From assembly GCF_000708265.2 (NCBI RefSeq), contig NZ_JCKI01000003.1, positions 574,044-638,043 on the forward strand: a stretch of 64,000 bases of DNA, written 5' to 3'. A program made the position numbers and the translations under genes. The DNA is from Pedobacter sp. R20-19. Its GTDB lineage: Bacteria; Bacteroidota; Bacteroidia; Sphingobacteriales; Sphingobacteriaceae. The notes beneath the pieces are model-generated. The model ran no database searches, was not told the DNA's origin, and worked only from the letters and a program-made list of their open reading frames with translations. Position 1 is the stretch's first letter. Each line of letters starts with the position of its first letter. Below are positions 44,901 to 55,603 of the stretch, piece by piece.

Positions 44901-46349
44901 ATGATTAAGAGACAGCAAATTAAAGATTTATTAAAATCGACTGCATTTGGCACAGAAGTAACGGTTATGGGATGGGTAAGAACTTTCCGTAATAATCAGT
45001 TTATCGCTTTAAATGATGGAAGTTGCATGGGCAATATCCAGGTGGTAATCGATTTTAATAATTTACCTGATGAGCTGTTGAAAAGAATCACCACTGGGGC
45101 AGCTATTTCTGCCACCGGAAACCTGGTTGAATCATTAGGAAAAGGTCAGTCAGTAGAGATTAAAGCTACAACTGTTGAAATTTTAGGAGATAGCGATCCT
45201 GAAAAATTTCCTTTACAACCTAAAAAGCACAGTTTAGAATTCTTACGTGAAATTGCGCACTTGCGTTTCCGTACCAATACTTTTAATGCCGTATTTAAAG
45301 TACGTCATGCTTTGGCTTTTGCCATCCACCAGTTTTACAATGAACGCGGCTTTGTGTATATGCATACGCCAGTAATTACAGCCAGTGATGCTGAAGGTGC
45401 AGGTGAAATGTTTAAAGTAACTACTTTAGATTTCGACAATACGCCACGTACCGAAGATGGAAAAGTAGATTTCTCTCAGGATTTCTTCGCACGTGCAACC
45501 AACCTAACCGTATCCGGACAGCTGGAAGGTGAATTAGCTGCAATGGCCTTTGGAAAAATTTACACTTTTGGACCAACATTCAGGGCTGAAAACTCCAATA
45601 CCACCCGTCACCTTGCAGAATTCTGGATGGTAGAACCTGAATTTGCTTTTGCCGATCTGGAAGATAACATGCAACTGGCAGAGGATATGATGAAGTATGT
45701 AATCAAATATGCTTTAGATCATTGCAAGGAAGAACTGGAATTTTTAAATACCCGCCTTGCGGAAGAAGATAAACAAAAACCTCAGAATGAGCGCAGTGAA
45801 TTTACCTTATTAGAAAAATTAGATTTCTGCTTAGCAAATGATTTTGAGCGTTTAACCTATACAGAGGCCATTAAAATTTTAAAATCATCAAAACCAAACC
45901 AAAAGAAACAATTTAAATATTTAATTGATGAGTGGGGTGCTGATTTACAAAGCGAACACGAACGTTTTCTTGTTGAAAAGCATTTTAAAAAACCAGTAAT
46001 TTTAACAGATTATCCAGCTGACATTAAATCATTCTACATGCGCCAGAATGAACCTGATGCAGAAGGCAGACAAACCGTTGCCGCAATGGACATCCTCTTC
46101 CCTGGAATTGGTGAAATGATCGGCGGTTCTCAACGTGAAGAACGCCTAGATCGTTTAACTAAAAGAATGGAAGATTTAAACATACCTCAGGATGAACTTT
46201 GGTGGTATTTAGATACCCGCCGTTTTGGTACAGCGCCACACGCTGGTTTCGGTTTAGGTTTCGAACGTTTAGTATTGTTCGTAACTGGTATGACCAATAT
46301 CCGTGATGTCATTGCTTTCCCAAGGTTCCCGAAAAATGCAGAGTTTTAG
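44901..46349 (+). CDS. asnS: Asparaginyl-tRNA synthetase
   Basis: This 482-residue class IIb enzyme charges tRNA-Asn. It has an N-terminal OB-fold anticodon domain ([21 protein letters not shown]), motif 2 ([21 protein letters not shown]) and motif 3 ([25 protein letters not shown]). The absence of the aspartyl-type insertion and the sequence around [26 protein letters not shown] identify it as AsnRS rather than AspRS. The stop codon is TAG, inside the first unit of an exact TTTAGGG array. Confidence 0.97.
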   Translation: MIKRQQIKDLLKSTAFGTEVTVMGWVRTFRNNQFIALNDGSCMGNIQVVIDFNNLPDELLKRITTGAAISATGNLVESLGKGQSVEIKATTVEILGDSDPEKFPLQPKKHSLEFLREIAHLRFRTNTFNAVFKVRHALAFAIHQFYNERGFVYMHTPVITASDAEGAGEMFKVTTLDFDNTPRTEDGKVDFSQDFFARATNLTVSGQLEGELAAMAFGKIYTFGPTFRAENSNTTRHLAEFWMVEPEFAFADLEDNMQLAEDMMKYVIKYALDHCKEELEFLNTRLAEEDKQKPQNERSEFTLLEKLDFCLANDFERLTYTEAIKILKSSKPNQKKQFKYLIDEWGADLQSEHERFLVEKHFKKPVILTDYPADIKSFYMRQNEPDAEGRQTVAAMDILFPGIGEMIGGSQREERLDRLTKRMEDLNIPQDELWWYLDTRRFGTAPHAGFGLGFERLVLFVTGMTNIRDVIAFPRFPKNAEF

Positions 46350-46386
46350 GGTTTAGGGTTTAGGGTTTAGGGTTTAGGGTTTAGGG
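46345..46386. repeat. Heptamer array TTTAGGG x6 overlapping the asnS stop codon
   Basis: Six exact TTTAGGG units. The TAG of the first unit (46347-46349) is the asnS stop codon. Confidence 0.95.
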
Positions 46387-46407
46387 TAAACAAACCTGAC
46401 GATATAG

Positions 46408-46442
46408 GAGTTCAAGCTTTTAAAGGCTTGAACTCTTTTTTT
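46408..46442 (+). terminator. asnS terminator
   Basis: GAGTTCAAGC and GCTTGAACTC form a 10-bp stem followed by a long T run. Confidence 0.85.
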
Positions 46443-46923
46443 TATCCATTCCACCCCCATTTACAGAAAAAACTACTTACTTGATGATTAAGTTGGTTGG
46501 CAGCCTATAATGTGTTATTTCTAGGGATTAATATGGAGAAAAATGTCGCTAATTCACGTACTTAGCGCAGAAAGCTTGTACGAAAAACTAACAAACTCGT
46601 CCTTGTGAGAAAGGCTTTTTCAGCTGACGAAGCAATCTATTTAGCGAATTAGATTGCTTCGTCATTTCGAGCATAGCCGAGAAATCTTTGAACTCTAACC
46701 TATCGGTTGGGTGTCTCACCAACCTAAATAATGACTTCGTCGTTCCCCCTTGCAATGACGACTCATCTGTTTATAAGTCTGTTTGGTATTTCAGCAATCA
46801 GTAGAAAAATCTATTCCTCTAGAAAGATTGCTTCACTCTAACGGCTAAACCCTGACCTTCAGTTCGCAATGACGATAGCACATTTAACCAACCTATCGGC
46901 TGGCGTCTCACCAACCGAAATAA
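46443..46923. repeat. Intergenic repeats and palindrome
   Basis: At 46626-46663 GACGAAGCAATCT and AGATTGCTTCGTC form a perfect 13-bp stem with a 12-base loop. It is followed by a member of the CGTCATTTCGAGCATAGCCGAGAAATCTTTG repeat family seen at 20.1 and 24.5 kb. Two copies of CCTATCGGYTGG..GTCTCACCAACC lie at about 46697-46724 and 46890-46917, enclosing a ~190-bp segment with repeated GCAATGACGA pieces. No gene is supported. Confidence 0.65.
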
Positions 46924-48585
46924 CTATCTTCCATCATCATGCATGGTATCGCTATAAGGATTTGCATGTGCATAATCTACTGCCGAAACCTTATAATCTG
47001 TCGGTGCAAAACTTTGCGAAGTGCTTAGCGCCATTCCCAATTCAAAACGGGTTGGATATGGAGTTTGCAATAAACTTCCGGCAGGAATATAAGGAAAACT
47101 TTCCAGGTAACTTTGCATTACACTTGAGCTTACGCGACGATTGATATAAGCCCTGCTTAACTGGTGAGGTTCACGCAAACCCGCAGCACCTAATAATTCA
47201 ACCGCACTCGCCACCGTAAGGTTATGAAAATTTTTCACGCGAACCGTTTTATCCTCCACAACCAAACCCTTCATCAAGCTCTGATCTTGTGTGGCTACCC
47301 CCGTAGGGCAAGTATTGCTGTTACATTCTAAAGCCTGAATGCAACCTAAAGCAAACATCATCCCACGAGCTGCATTACATAAATCTGCACCTAAAGCAAT
47401 ATTCTTAACCAAATCAAATCCTGTTGCCACCTTACCAGAAGCAATAATTTTAATGTGTTTTTTAAGATCGAAACCATTTAACACATCATAAACAAAGGCA
47501 ACACCTTCACGCAAAGGCATCCCAACTGAATTTGAAAATTCCTGAGGCGCTGCACCCGTTCCACCTTCTCCCCCATCAACAGTAATAAAATCAGGGTAAA
47601 TACCCGTTTCAATCATGGCTTTACAAATGGCATAAAATTCACTTTTACGACCAATACATAGCTTGAAACCCACTGGTTTTCCACCTGATAAGTCTCTAAG
47701 TTTTTGCACAAAGTCCAATAAACCAGTTGGTGTATTAAAGGCAGAATGTGCTGGCGGCGACAATACATCTTTACCTTCTGGCACCAAACGAATGCGAGCA
47801 ACTTCAGCCGTTACCTTTTTTGCAGGCAACATTCCACCATGACCAGGTTTAGCCCCTTGTGAAAGTTTAATTTCAATCATTTTAACCTGATCTGAATGCG
47901 CTCGTTCTGAATAGGCATCATAATTAAAAGTTCCGTCATCATTTCGGCAACCAAAATAACCAGTTCCTATTTGCCAGATTAAATCACCACCTGGTTTACG
48001 GTGATAATCACTAATACCGCCTTCACCCGTATTATGTGCAAAGTTCCCCATCTTTGCACCACCATTTAAAGCCAAAATAGCATTCTGACTCAATGAACCA
48101 AAGCTCATGGCTGAAATGTTATATATACTGGCAGAATAAGGTTTTTTACAACCCGGACCACCAATTTGTACCCTTGGATCTAAATTTAATTCGTGATGAG
48201 AAATGGCTGCAATACTATGGCTTAACCACTCGTAACCATTTTCATATACGTTTAATTGGGTTCCAAAGGGAATAGTATCATTATCTGTTTTGGCTCGCTG
48301 ATAAATTAAAGAGCGGTTTAACCTGTTATATGGGGTACCATTGGTATCACTTTCTACAAAATATTGGTAAACCTTTGGCCTTAACTCTTCCATGAAATAC
48401 CTTAATCTACCAAATACAGGATAGTTTCTAACAATGCTATGCTTAGGCTGATATAAATCATAAACACCAAGAATTACAAAGGGTCCGGTGAATAAAAATG
48501 TCCACCATAAAAAAGGATGATATAAGCCCAGCATAATGGTTAGGGCAATTAAAAATGCGGCGATGGCCACGAAAGCTTTTCTCAT
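46924..48585 (-). CDS. Membrane-anchored FMN-binding glutamate synthase-like protein
   Basis: The 553-residue protein has two N-terminal hydrophobic segments (about 4-23 and 27-45). The FMN-binding alpha/beta-barrel domain of glutamate synthase follows: YNISAMSFGSLSQNAILALNGGAKMG, HNTGEGGISDYH, GGEGGTGAAPQEFSNSVGMPL and GKVATGFDLVKNIALGADLC. A cysteine cluster (CIQALECNSNTCPTGVATQ) fits the [3Fe-4S] site. The glutaminase domain and the GXGXG beta-helix of GltB are absent. Such stand-alone domains may make glutamate with ammonia from another source or act as an FMN oxidoreductase on a different substrate. It is divergent from the Sua5-type gene. Confidence 0.9.
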   Translation of the reverse strand: MRKAFVAIAAFLIALTIMLGLYHPFLWWTFLFTGPFVILGVYDLYQPKHSIVRNYPVFGRLRYFMEELRPKVYQYFVESDTNGTPYNRLNRSLIYQRAKTDNDTIPFGTQLNVYENGYEWLSHSIAAISHHELNLDPRVQIGGPGCKKPYSASIYNISAMSFGSLSQNAILALNGGAKMGNFAHNTGEGGISDYHRKPGGDLIWQIGTGYFGCRNDDGTFNYDAYSERAHSDQVKMIEIKLSQGAKPGHGGMLPAKKVTAEVARIRLVPEGKDVLSPPAHSAFNTPTGLLDFVQKLRDLSGGKPVGFKLCIGRKSEFYAICKAMIETGIYPDFITVDGGEGGTGAAPQEFSNSVGMPLREGVAFVYDVLNGFDLKKHIKIIASGKVATGFDLVKNIALGADLCNAARGMMFALGCIQALECNSNTCPTGVATQDQSLMKGLVVEDKTVRVKNFHNLTVASAVELLGAAGLREPHQLSRAYINRRVSSSVMQSYLESFPYIPAGSLLQTPYPTRFELGMALSTSQSFAPTDYKVSAVDYAHANPYSDTMHDDGR

Positions 48586-48656
48586 AACAATAGATTAGCG
48601 TATGTTTTGTTCATACAAAGATTATGATTATTAAACAACCGACACCATTAAATTGT

Positions 48657-48664
48657 TATTTTTA
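48657..48664 (+). promoter_or_regulatory. -7-like element that decides the tsaC start
   Basis: TATTTTTA (one mismatch to TAnnTTTG) lies five bases before the ATG at 48669 and downstream of another in-frame ATG at 48624, which argues for the later start. Confidence 0.45.
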
Positions 48665-48668
48665 CGCT

Positions 48669-49289
48669 ATGCTTATTAAAATCTATCCAGAAAACCCCAA
48701 CGAGAAAGCCATTCAACAAGTAGTTGAAGTATTAAAGAAAGGTGGCTTAATCATTTATCCTACCGATACCATTTATGGTTTGGGTTGTGATATTACCAAT
48801 CCTAAAGCTATTGAAAAAATTGCACGCCTGAGGGGAATTAAACCTGAAAAAGCGAACTTTTCTTTTATTTGCCATGATTTAAAGCACATTTCTGACTATA
48901 TAAAACCTATTGATAATACCGCATTCAGAGTGCTGAAAAAAGCATTACCCGGGCCATTTACTTTTATTTTCAACGCAAATAACAATGTGCCCAAACTGCT
49001 TAGTTCTAACAAAAAAACAGTGGGGATTCGTGTTCCTGATAATAATATTGCACGTGCTATTGTACAAGAATTGGGTAATCCTATCCTATCTACTTCCATT
49101 AAAGATGACGATGATGTAATCGAGTATTCTACTGACCCTGAATTAATTCACGAAAAATATGAAAACCTGGTAGACCTGGTAATTGATGGTGGCTTTGGAG
49201 ATAATGAAGCATCAACTGTAGTAGATTGTACCAATGGCGAATTTGAAGTAATCCGTGAAGGAAAAGGCAATATTGAAGATTTCATGTAA
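48669..49289 (+). CDS. L-threonylcarbamoyladenylate synthase (Sua5/YciO/YrdC family)
   Basis: From the preferred start at 48669 ([14 protein letters not shown]) the protein has 206 residues. It contains the YrdC fold signatures [18 protein letters not shown] and [16 protein letters not shown], then [43 protein letters not shown] and the end [17 protein letters not shown]. The family makes threonylcarbamoyl-AMP for the t6A37 modification of t[12 protein letters not shown] departs from the KXR/SXN pattern of true TsaC/Sua5 and is closer to YciO, so it could be the paralogue whose main role is not settled. Confidence 0.85.
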   Translation: MLIKIYPENPNEKAIQQVVEVLKKGGLIIYPTDTIYGLGCDITNPKAIEKIARLRGIKPEKANFSFICHDLKHISDYIKPIDNTAFRVLKKALPGPFTFIFNANNNVPKLLSSNKKTVGIRVPDNNIARAIVQELGNPILSTSIKDDDDVIEYSTDPELIHEKYENLVDLVIDGGFGDNEASTVVDCTNGEFEVIREGKGNIEDFM

Positions 49290-49820
49290 CCTCACTACCC
49301 ATTCACTCATTCTTTCATTAACTCAACCATTCAATCATTCATTAAATCTCTCATTCATTCAACCATTCTCTCATTCAATCATTAAATCATTCAGTAATCA
49401 CTAAAACTTACCAACATCACTGTTAATATTCTGATAATTAACTAAATTTAAATCATCAATGGCTAACTATCATTGATTACCAAACACAACTAATTTAACA
49501 TCCCCACAATATTAAATTAATATCCGAACCCTATTTTTACATCCTAAACATCCCATATGCAGAAAAATCTACTTCAATAAGCTGCTTTTCCAGCTAAATT
49601 GTTTCGCTACGCGATTCAATTTCCAACTTATTCAGGCAATATGATAAGCTCCTTAGTGGCATTATCTTGCTATGGGTATTCAAATGATCCAACAATTATC
49701 CTTAACCCATTTATCGGTAAGTTTTAAGCGTGTAAATTAAAATACTGACTAAAGATTCCATTGTCGTGTCAACTCTTCTTGCCTGCAAGAAGGAGACCAT
49801 CATCATCCAAATAAAACTGT
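49290..49820. other. Intergenic region, low-complexity start
   Basis: The first 110 bases are degenerate CATTCA/ATCATT repeats. The middle is AT-rich without a reading frame. CTTCTTGC-CT-GCAAGAAG (49775-49792) is a perfect 8-bp hairpin about 30 bases before the next start codon and could affect its translation. Confidence 0.5.
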
Positions 49821-52800
49821 ATGAAAAAATTTCTACTTTTATCTCTGTTGTTTCTGATTGCGGGCAGATTATTCGCTCAGGTAACACTCACTACTTCGCC
49901 CTATGTGGAAAACTTTGACGGAATTGGCACAGCACTTCCAGCTGGTTTCTCTGTAAGAACAAATGCAACAGCCACAGCGTTAGGAACATCCGCAGCCCTT
50001 ACAACCGCTGCTACTGCATGGAATAATGCCACTGGTGCATTCAAAAACTTTGCATCTGCAACAGCAGGATCAGCAGCAACAACTGCTGTTCAAGGTTCAG
50101 CTACAGATCGGGCCTTAGGCTTAAGGCAAACTGCAGCTGTAGGAGATCCAAATGGGGCTTTTGTTTTTCAACTGGCCAACACCACAGGCAAAACAGCGCT
50201 AAAACTAAGCTTTAATTTACAATCTTTAGATGCCGGATCGCCAAGACAAGCCACCTGGCGGGTAGATTATGGCATTGGTGCGGCACCAACTGCATTTACG
50301 GCAGCAACCACCACCGGGACATTAACCACAGGAAACACCTCTTTCACTAATAATACGGTAAATATTGATTTTGGAACAGCCTTAGATAATGTTTCAAATA
50401 CGGTATGGATCAGGATTGTGACCATCAATGCAACTTCAGGGTCTGGAAACCGCCCTTCTACAGGTATTGATAATTTTAATTTGTCGTTCACATCGGGTGG
50501 AGGCGTATCAACCCCTACTTTAACGGCATCAACGGCAAGTTTATCTTTCGGAAACCAAAGCATCGGTACAAACTCTGGTAATCAAAGCTTTACAGCAAAA
50601 GGAACCAATACCAACGCAAACACCAATATCACTACCACTGCACCTTTTTCAGTATCAAAAGATAACAGTGTTTTTTCAACTTCCATCGCATTTACACCCA
50701 CAGAAATAGCGGCAACGCCCACGGTATACGTACGGTTTAGCCCTACAGTAGTGGGATCATCATCCGGTAATATTGCGCTCACTAGCACAGGTGCAACAAC
50801 TATAAATATTGCTTTATCCGGATCAGGTGTACTAGGAGATGTTACTCCGCCAGTGACCACGAGTACATACCCAAAAACCAGTAATCCAACTTTAACAGAA
50901 CTTACCTTAACCAATAATATTAACGAGGCTGGAACCAGCTATTATATTTTACTTCCATCAGGTGCAAATGTTCCTACCCCGGCACAAGTAAAAGCTGGTG
51001 TAGATGCTTCTGGTACAGCTGCATTAAAGTCGGGTTCATTTGCCAACACAGCTAATACTGATGCTTCTATAACTGTAACTGGTTTAACCTCCGCAACTGA
51101 TTACACTTTCTTTGTAGTTGCACAAGATGCTGCCGGAAATTTACAAACAACCGTAACTAACGCAAATGGAAGTACAGCCAACCCACCATTGGTAAGTGCT
51201 CCGGTTATTATCAGTCAGTATTATGAAGGCACTTCGGTAAATAAATGGATAGAATTAACCAACCTGAGCAATGCGCCTATCAATACTGCAACACCTCAAT
51301 TAAAACTGGCTTTATACAATATATCTGGTGATGCCGGAACCATTAATATCACGGGTGCACCATCTCAAATCGTTAATTTAAACTTTACCATTCCTGCACG
51401 TGGATCTGTTTTGCTGGGCAACACCGGAAACAGCAATACTGAAATTCCTTATCTCACCACAGCAAGTGCCGTTTTAAACAGCAATACGGTAATCAACTTT
51501 AATGGAAACGATGGTGTGGCTTTGCTTGATGCCAATAACAATATCATTGATGCTTTTGGACAAGGAGTGAATGCGAAGGATGTTTCTTATGTAAGAAGTT
51601 TGAATGTTACGGCACCTAGCCCTACTTATATTGATGACGACTGGACAAGAACCACTATGGCCTTGGTTCAAAATGCCATTGATGATGATGATGCAAACCG
51701 TTTAGGCGTTCATTTCCCGCCAAACCTACCAGTTTGCGCAGCGCCATCAACCCCAGCTACAGCATTAACTTTTAACAGTGTAACCACCAATAGCATTTCG
51801 GCAGGTTTCACTAAATCAACCGATGCAAACGAATATCTGATCATCAGAAGCCAGAGCAACACCTTAACCGCTTTACCAGTTGATGGAACGGTTTATAATG
51901 TGGGTACCTCATTTGGTGGCGGCGTTATCGCCAACAGAATCGTAACCAATGTATTTACAGATAACGGATTAACAGATGCAACGAACTATACTTATTTCAT
52001 CGTTCCATTAAATAACATCTCATGTACAGGAGGCCCTAAATATTTAACCACAAATATTTTAAGCGCAAGCCAGTCTACCAAAACATTATTGCCTTGTGCA
52101 ACTCCGGTAGCCCAGCCAACCAACTTCACCATTACATCATCCAACTATAATTTTATTCAAGGCGCTTTTACAACAGCCACCGGTGCAGATGAATACCTGG
52201 TGGTAATGAGCACCAATCCTGCTTTAACAACTGCTCCGGTAGATCAAACCACGTACAACATTGGCGATCAGTTAGGCGGTGGTATCGTTGTTAAAAGAGG
52301 AACCGGCGGCACATTCATCAGAAATGGTTTATCCCAAAATACCAATTACTATTTCTTCATCTATTCCATTAACAGTGCTTGTAGTGGCGGGCCATTATAC
52401 CTCACTACCCAACCGCTGCTGGGCAACCTAAAAACTGGTGTTTTAGACGTAAATAAGCTTAATTTCTATTATGGAAATTTGCATAGTCACAGCAGTTATT
52501 CTGATGGAAATAAAGACGACTTAACCAAAAAGCCTGAAGATGATTATGCATTTGCTAAAAACTCCATGAATTTAGATTTCCTGGGTATATCAGAACATAA
52601 CCACACACAGGCAGGAATGTCTTTGGCAAGCTGGCAACCCGGAATTGAAGCGGCAAAAAAAGCCACTACATCTACCTTCGTAGCCATGCACGGTATGGAG
52701 TGGGGCGTAATTAGTGGTGGCGGACACGTAATAGTTTACGGAATTGATTCATTAATTGGCTGGGAACCCGGAGAAAATCAAATTTACGTACCTAAAAGCG

Positions 52801-55595
52801 TGTATACCGGCCCTACCGGATTATTCAGAATCATCAACAGACATGGATTAAATGCTGTTGCAACACTGGCACATCCTAATACAACCGATTATAATAATAT
52901 TTCAGCTACTTATGATTTAAGTGCAGACAGTGCAATTGTAGGTGCTGCTTTGGAAAGTGGCCCGGCATTTTCAACCAACATCACCTATTCAGACCCAGCC
53001 AGCTCTATGAGTTACCTGAGTTACTATAATAGAATGCTTGCCAGAGGTTATCACCTTGGCGCCAGTATCGATCATGATAACCATAACCTAACTTTCGGCA
53101 GGCATACCCGGGCCAGGTTAGTTGTAATGGCTCCTGCCCTTACCGAAAACGATTTATTGGATGCGATTAAGAAGATGCGTTTTTATGCATCGCAAGATTC
53201 TGCTGCAAAAATTGTCTTTACCATTAACAAACAACCCGTTGGTAGCATATTTAAAACCGCTGGCGCACCACTTATTGAGTTAAACTCAATTACAACAAGC
53301 CCGGTAACAAGTATTAAAATCTTATACGGTACCCCAGGTAGCGGTGTAAATCCGATTGAATTAACCTCAAGCACTTCTACCAGTTTAACCTATACAGATA
53401 ATGCACTGGCAAATTTAGCAACAGGCTATTACTATGCAGATCTTGTAGAAGCAGATGGAAGCCGGATCATTACTTCTCCTATTTGGTATAGCAGAGATGA
53501 TGCATCAGTAAAATCCGACCAAACCATCACACTTGCGGCGGCCAAAACGGTTACCTATGGTGATCCTGATTTCCCGGTTGGTGCAACCAGCAATAATACC
53601 AACATTAACATCACCTATACCAGCAGCGATACCAATATTGCAACCCTGAGCAATAACGATATCCATATTTTAAAAGCAGGTACGGTTACCATTACAGCTA
53701 ATCAGTCGGGAGATACGTTTTTTAATCCAGCCGTAGCAAAACAGCAAATTTTAACTATAGCGCCTAAAAAGATTACCGTAACGGCTGATGCCAAAACCAA
53801 AGTAGAAGCCACTGTAGATCCATCGTTTACCTACACATCTACTCCAGCATTAATCGGAACAGATATTTTCACAGGTGCTTTAAGTAGAAATCCTGGAGAA
53901 ACAGCGGGCGATTATGCCATTACCCAAGGCACATTGGCCTTGAGTACCAATTATGCCATTGATTATCAAACTGCTAATCTGCATATTTATGCCAAACCCG
54001 CAGCCATAGTAAGTTCAAATGTTTCAGTTCCGCTTAATGCTCCTGCTCCGGCAATTACTTTTACGGCCTCAGCAGGTACTGCTCCATTTACTTTTACCTA
54101 TCAAATTAATGGTGGTGTAGCGCAAACGGCAACATCAAACACCAATACGGTAACCATTACAGCACCTACCAATACAGTAGGTACATTTACCTATACTGTA
54201 ACCAGCATTACCGATGCCTACAGCACCCAAACGCAAAATATTTCTACTACGGTAACAGTAAACCCAATTCCTGTAGCAACCATTTCAGGCACAACAGCAC
54301 TTTGCTTAAATAGCACAGCACCTACCGTAACTTTTACTGGTGGAAACGGTACCGGGCCATATGTTTTTACCTATAATATAAATGGTGGAGCAAGCCAAAC
54401 CATAACCTCTACCGCTACAAATGCCAATGCAACACTGGTTGCACCAACAAATGTTGCAGGTAGTTTTAACTACAATTTACTAAGCGTTGCCGATGTAAAT
54501 GCAGCACAAAATCAAAGTGGAACAGCAACAGTAACCATTAGAACATTAGCAACGGCAAGTGTTTCCGGATCTACTGCTATTCCACAAAATGGTACTGCAC
54601 CAACCATCACTTTTACCGGGGCAAACGGAACCGCACCATATACTTTTACCTACAACATTAACGGTGGCACTAACAGAACCATTACCTCAACTGGCAATGT
54701 TGCAACCTTAGTTGCGCCTACAACATCCGTAGGCAACTTTGTATATAATTTAGTTCGTGTTGCTGATGTAAACTGCGAGCAAGCACAAACCGGTTCTGCA
54801 ACTGTAACGGTTCGCCCATTACCTTTAGCCACAATTACAGGCAACGCTTCTGTATGTAATTTCAACAACTCCCCTGTAATCACTTTTACAGGTTCAGCTG
54901 GTACCGCTCCATATACCTTCACCTATACTATAAATGGTGGCAGCAACAGAATAATCACTACCAACGGAACAACGGTTACTTTAAGTGCGCCTACAAACCT
55001 AACAGGTACATTTGTTTATCGTTTAATTAGCGTGGCAGATGCCTTTGCAACACAAACCCAAAGTGGAACGGCAACAGTAACGGTAAATCCACTTCCCGTA
55101 ATTAACATCAGCAGCAGCAATGTATCCATCTCAAAAGGCGAATCCATAATTTTAACAGCAACCGGCGGTTCACAATATAGCTGGACGGGAGCTGACATCA
55201 CCAGCGGACAATCAACAGCTACTGCTACCATCAGGCCAAAACAAAGTGGAAACTATAAAGTAACAGTAACCAATGCCAGCGGCTGCACCAGCGATCAAAG
55301 TATTTCAATCACTGTGGTAGATGATTATAAATTAGAAGCCAGTACAGTTGTTACGCCAAATGGCGATGGCTATAATGATCGGTTTATCATTAAAAACATT
55401 GATTACTATCCAAAAAATACCCTGAAAATATTTGATAAAGCCGGCCGGATTTTATACACCAAACAAGCCTATGCAAATGATTGGGATGGAACTGTAAACG
55501 GCAGTCCGCTTGCAGAAGGAACCTATTACTACATCATTGATTTAGGAACAGGCATCCGAACTTTTAAAGGTTATATCAACATCATTAGAGACTAA
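49821..55595 (+). CDS. Giant T9SS type-B cargo with lamin-tail, fibronectin-like, PHP-phosphoesterase and SprB-like repeat domains
   Basis: The 1924-residue secreted protein starts with a signal peptide (1-20, ending RLFAQ). Parts in order: a jelly-roll-like N-terminal domain (about 20-230), an ASPM/HYDIN-like sandwich (about 240-335), a fibronectin-like domain (about 340-455), a lamin-tail domain (about 465-620, VIISQYYEGTSVNKWIELTN), and two similar fibronectin-like domains (about 635-875). A PHP/CehA-type metal phosphoesterase domain follows (about 880-1140) with H888-x-H890, H926-x-H928, AHPN and the histidine-rich IDHDNHN. Then come an MBG-like domain (about 1235-1390), four ~90-residue SprB-like repeats (about 1391-1755), and a type-B T9SS sorting domain (about 1840-1924, TPNGDGYNDRF...). 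PorP/SprF follows 8 bases later. Confidence 0.88.
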   Translation: MKKFLLLSLLFLIAGRLFAQVTLTTSPYVENFDGIGTALPAGFSVRTNATATALGTSAALTTAATAWNNATGAFKNFASATAGSAATTAVQGSATDRALGLRQTAAVGDPNGAFVFQLANTTGKTALKLSFNLQSLDAGSPRQATWRVDYGIGAAPTAFTAATTTGTLTTGNTSFTNNTVNIDFGTALDNVSNTVWIRIVTINATSGSGNRPSTGIDNFNLSFTSGGGVSTPTLTASTASLSFGNQSIGTNSGNQSFTAKGTNTNANTNITTTAPFSVSKDNSVFSTSIAFTPTEIAATPTVYVRFSPTVVGSSSGNIALTSTGATTINIALSGSGVLGDVTPPVTTSTYPKTSNPTLTELTLTNNINEAGTSYYILLPSGANVPTPAQVKAGVDASGTAALKSGSFANTANTDASITVTGLTSATDYTFFVVAQDAAGNLQTTVTNANGSTANPPLVSAPVIISQYYEGTSVNKWIELTNLSNAPINTATPQLKLALYNISGDAGTINITGAPSQIVNLNFTIPARGSVLLGNTGNSNTEIPYLTTASAVLNSNTVINFNGNDGVALLDANNNIIDAFGQGVNAKDVSYVRSLNVTAPSPTYIDDDWTRTTMALVQNAIDDDDANRLGVHFPPNLPVCAAPSTPATALTFNSVTTNSISAGFTKSTDANEYLIIRSQSNTLTALPVDGTVYNVGTSFGGGVIANRIVTNVFTDNGLTDATNYTYFIVPLNNISCTGGPKYLTTNILSASQSTKTLLPCATPVAQPTNFTITSSNYNFIQGAFTTATGADEYLVVMSTNPALTTAPVDQTTYNIGDQLGGGIVVKRGTGGTFIRNGLSQNTNYYFFIYSINSACSGGPLYLTTQPLLGNLKTGVLDVNKLNFYYGNLHSHSSYSDGNKDDLTKKPEDDYAFAKNSMNLDFLGISEHNHTQAGMSLASWQPGIEAAKKATTSTFVAMHGMEWGVISGGGHVIVYGIDSLIGWEPGENQIYVPKSVYTGPTGLFRIINRHGLNAVATLAHPNTTDYNNISATYDLSADSAIVGAALESGPAFSTNITYSDPASSMSYLSYYNRMLARGYHLGASIDHDNHNLTFGRHTRARLVVMAPALTENDLLDAIKKMRFYASQDSAAKIVFTINKQPVGSIFKTAGAPLIELNSITTSPVTSIKILYGTPGSGVNPIELTSSTSTSLTYTDNALANLATGYYYADLVEADGSRIITSPIWYSRDDASVKSDQTITLAAAKTVTYGDPDFPVGATSNNTNINITYTSSDTNIATLSNNDIHILKAGTVTITANQSGDTFFNPAVAKQQILTIAPKKITVTADAKTKVEATVDPSFTYTSTPALIGTDIFTGALSRNPGETAGDYAITQGTLALSTNYAIDYQTANLHIYAKPAAIVSSNVSVPLNAPAPAITFTASAGTAPFTFTYQINGGVAQTATSNTNTVTITAPTNTVGTFTYTVTSITDAYSTQTQNISTTVTVNPIPVATISGTTALCLNSTAPTVTFTGGNGTGPYVFTYNINGGASQTITSTATNANATLVAPTNVAGSFNYNLLSVADVNAAQNQSGTATVTIRTLATASVSGSTAIPQNGTAPTITFTGANGTAPYTFTYNINGGTNRTITSTGNVATLVAPTTSVGNFVYNLVRVADVNCEQAQTGSATVTVRPLPLATITGNASVCNFNNSPVITFTGSAGTAPYTFTYTINGGSNRIITTNGTTVTLSAPTNLTGTFVYRLISVADAFATQTQSGTATVTVNPLPVINISSSNVSISKGESIILTATGGSQYSWTGADITSGQSTATATIRPKQSGNYKVTVTNASGCTSDQSISITVVDDYKLEASTVVTPNGDGYNDRFIIKNIDYYPKNTLKIFDKAGRILYTKQAYANDWDGTVNGSPLAEGTYYYIIDLGTGIRTFKGYINIIRD
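53994..55085 (+). repeat. Four ~270-bp direct repeats coding for SprB-like domains
   Basis: Units begin at about 53994, 54259, 54543 and 54816. Each encodes the pattern TITFTGxxGTAPYTFTYxINGG ... VAxPTNxxGTFxYxLxSVxDA, about 88-95 residues. They are diverged, so old. Confidence 0.8.
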
Positions 55596-55603
55596 TTACA
55601 GAC

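Noticed and set aside
46345..46386. TTTAGGG array as a telomere or chromosome end
   Set aside because: It is only six units, lies between ordinary genes, and a similar six-unit heptamer array (TAGTCAT) exists at lpdA. It is a microsatellite.
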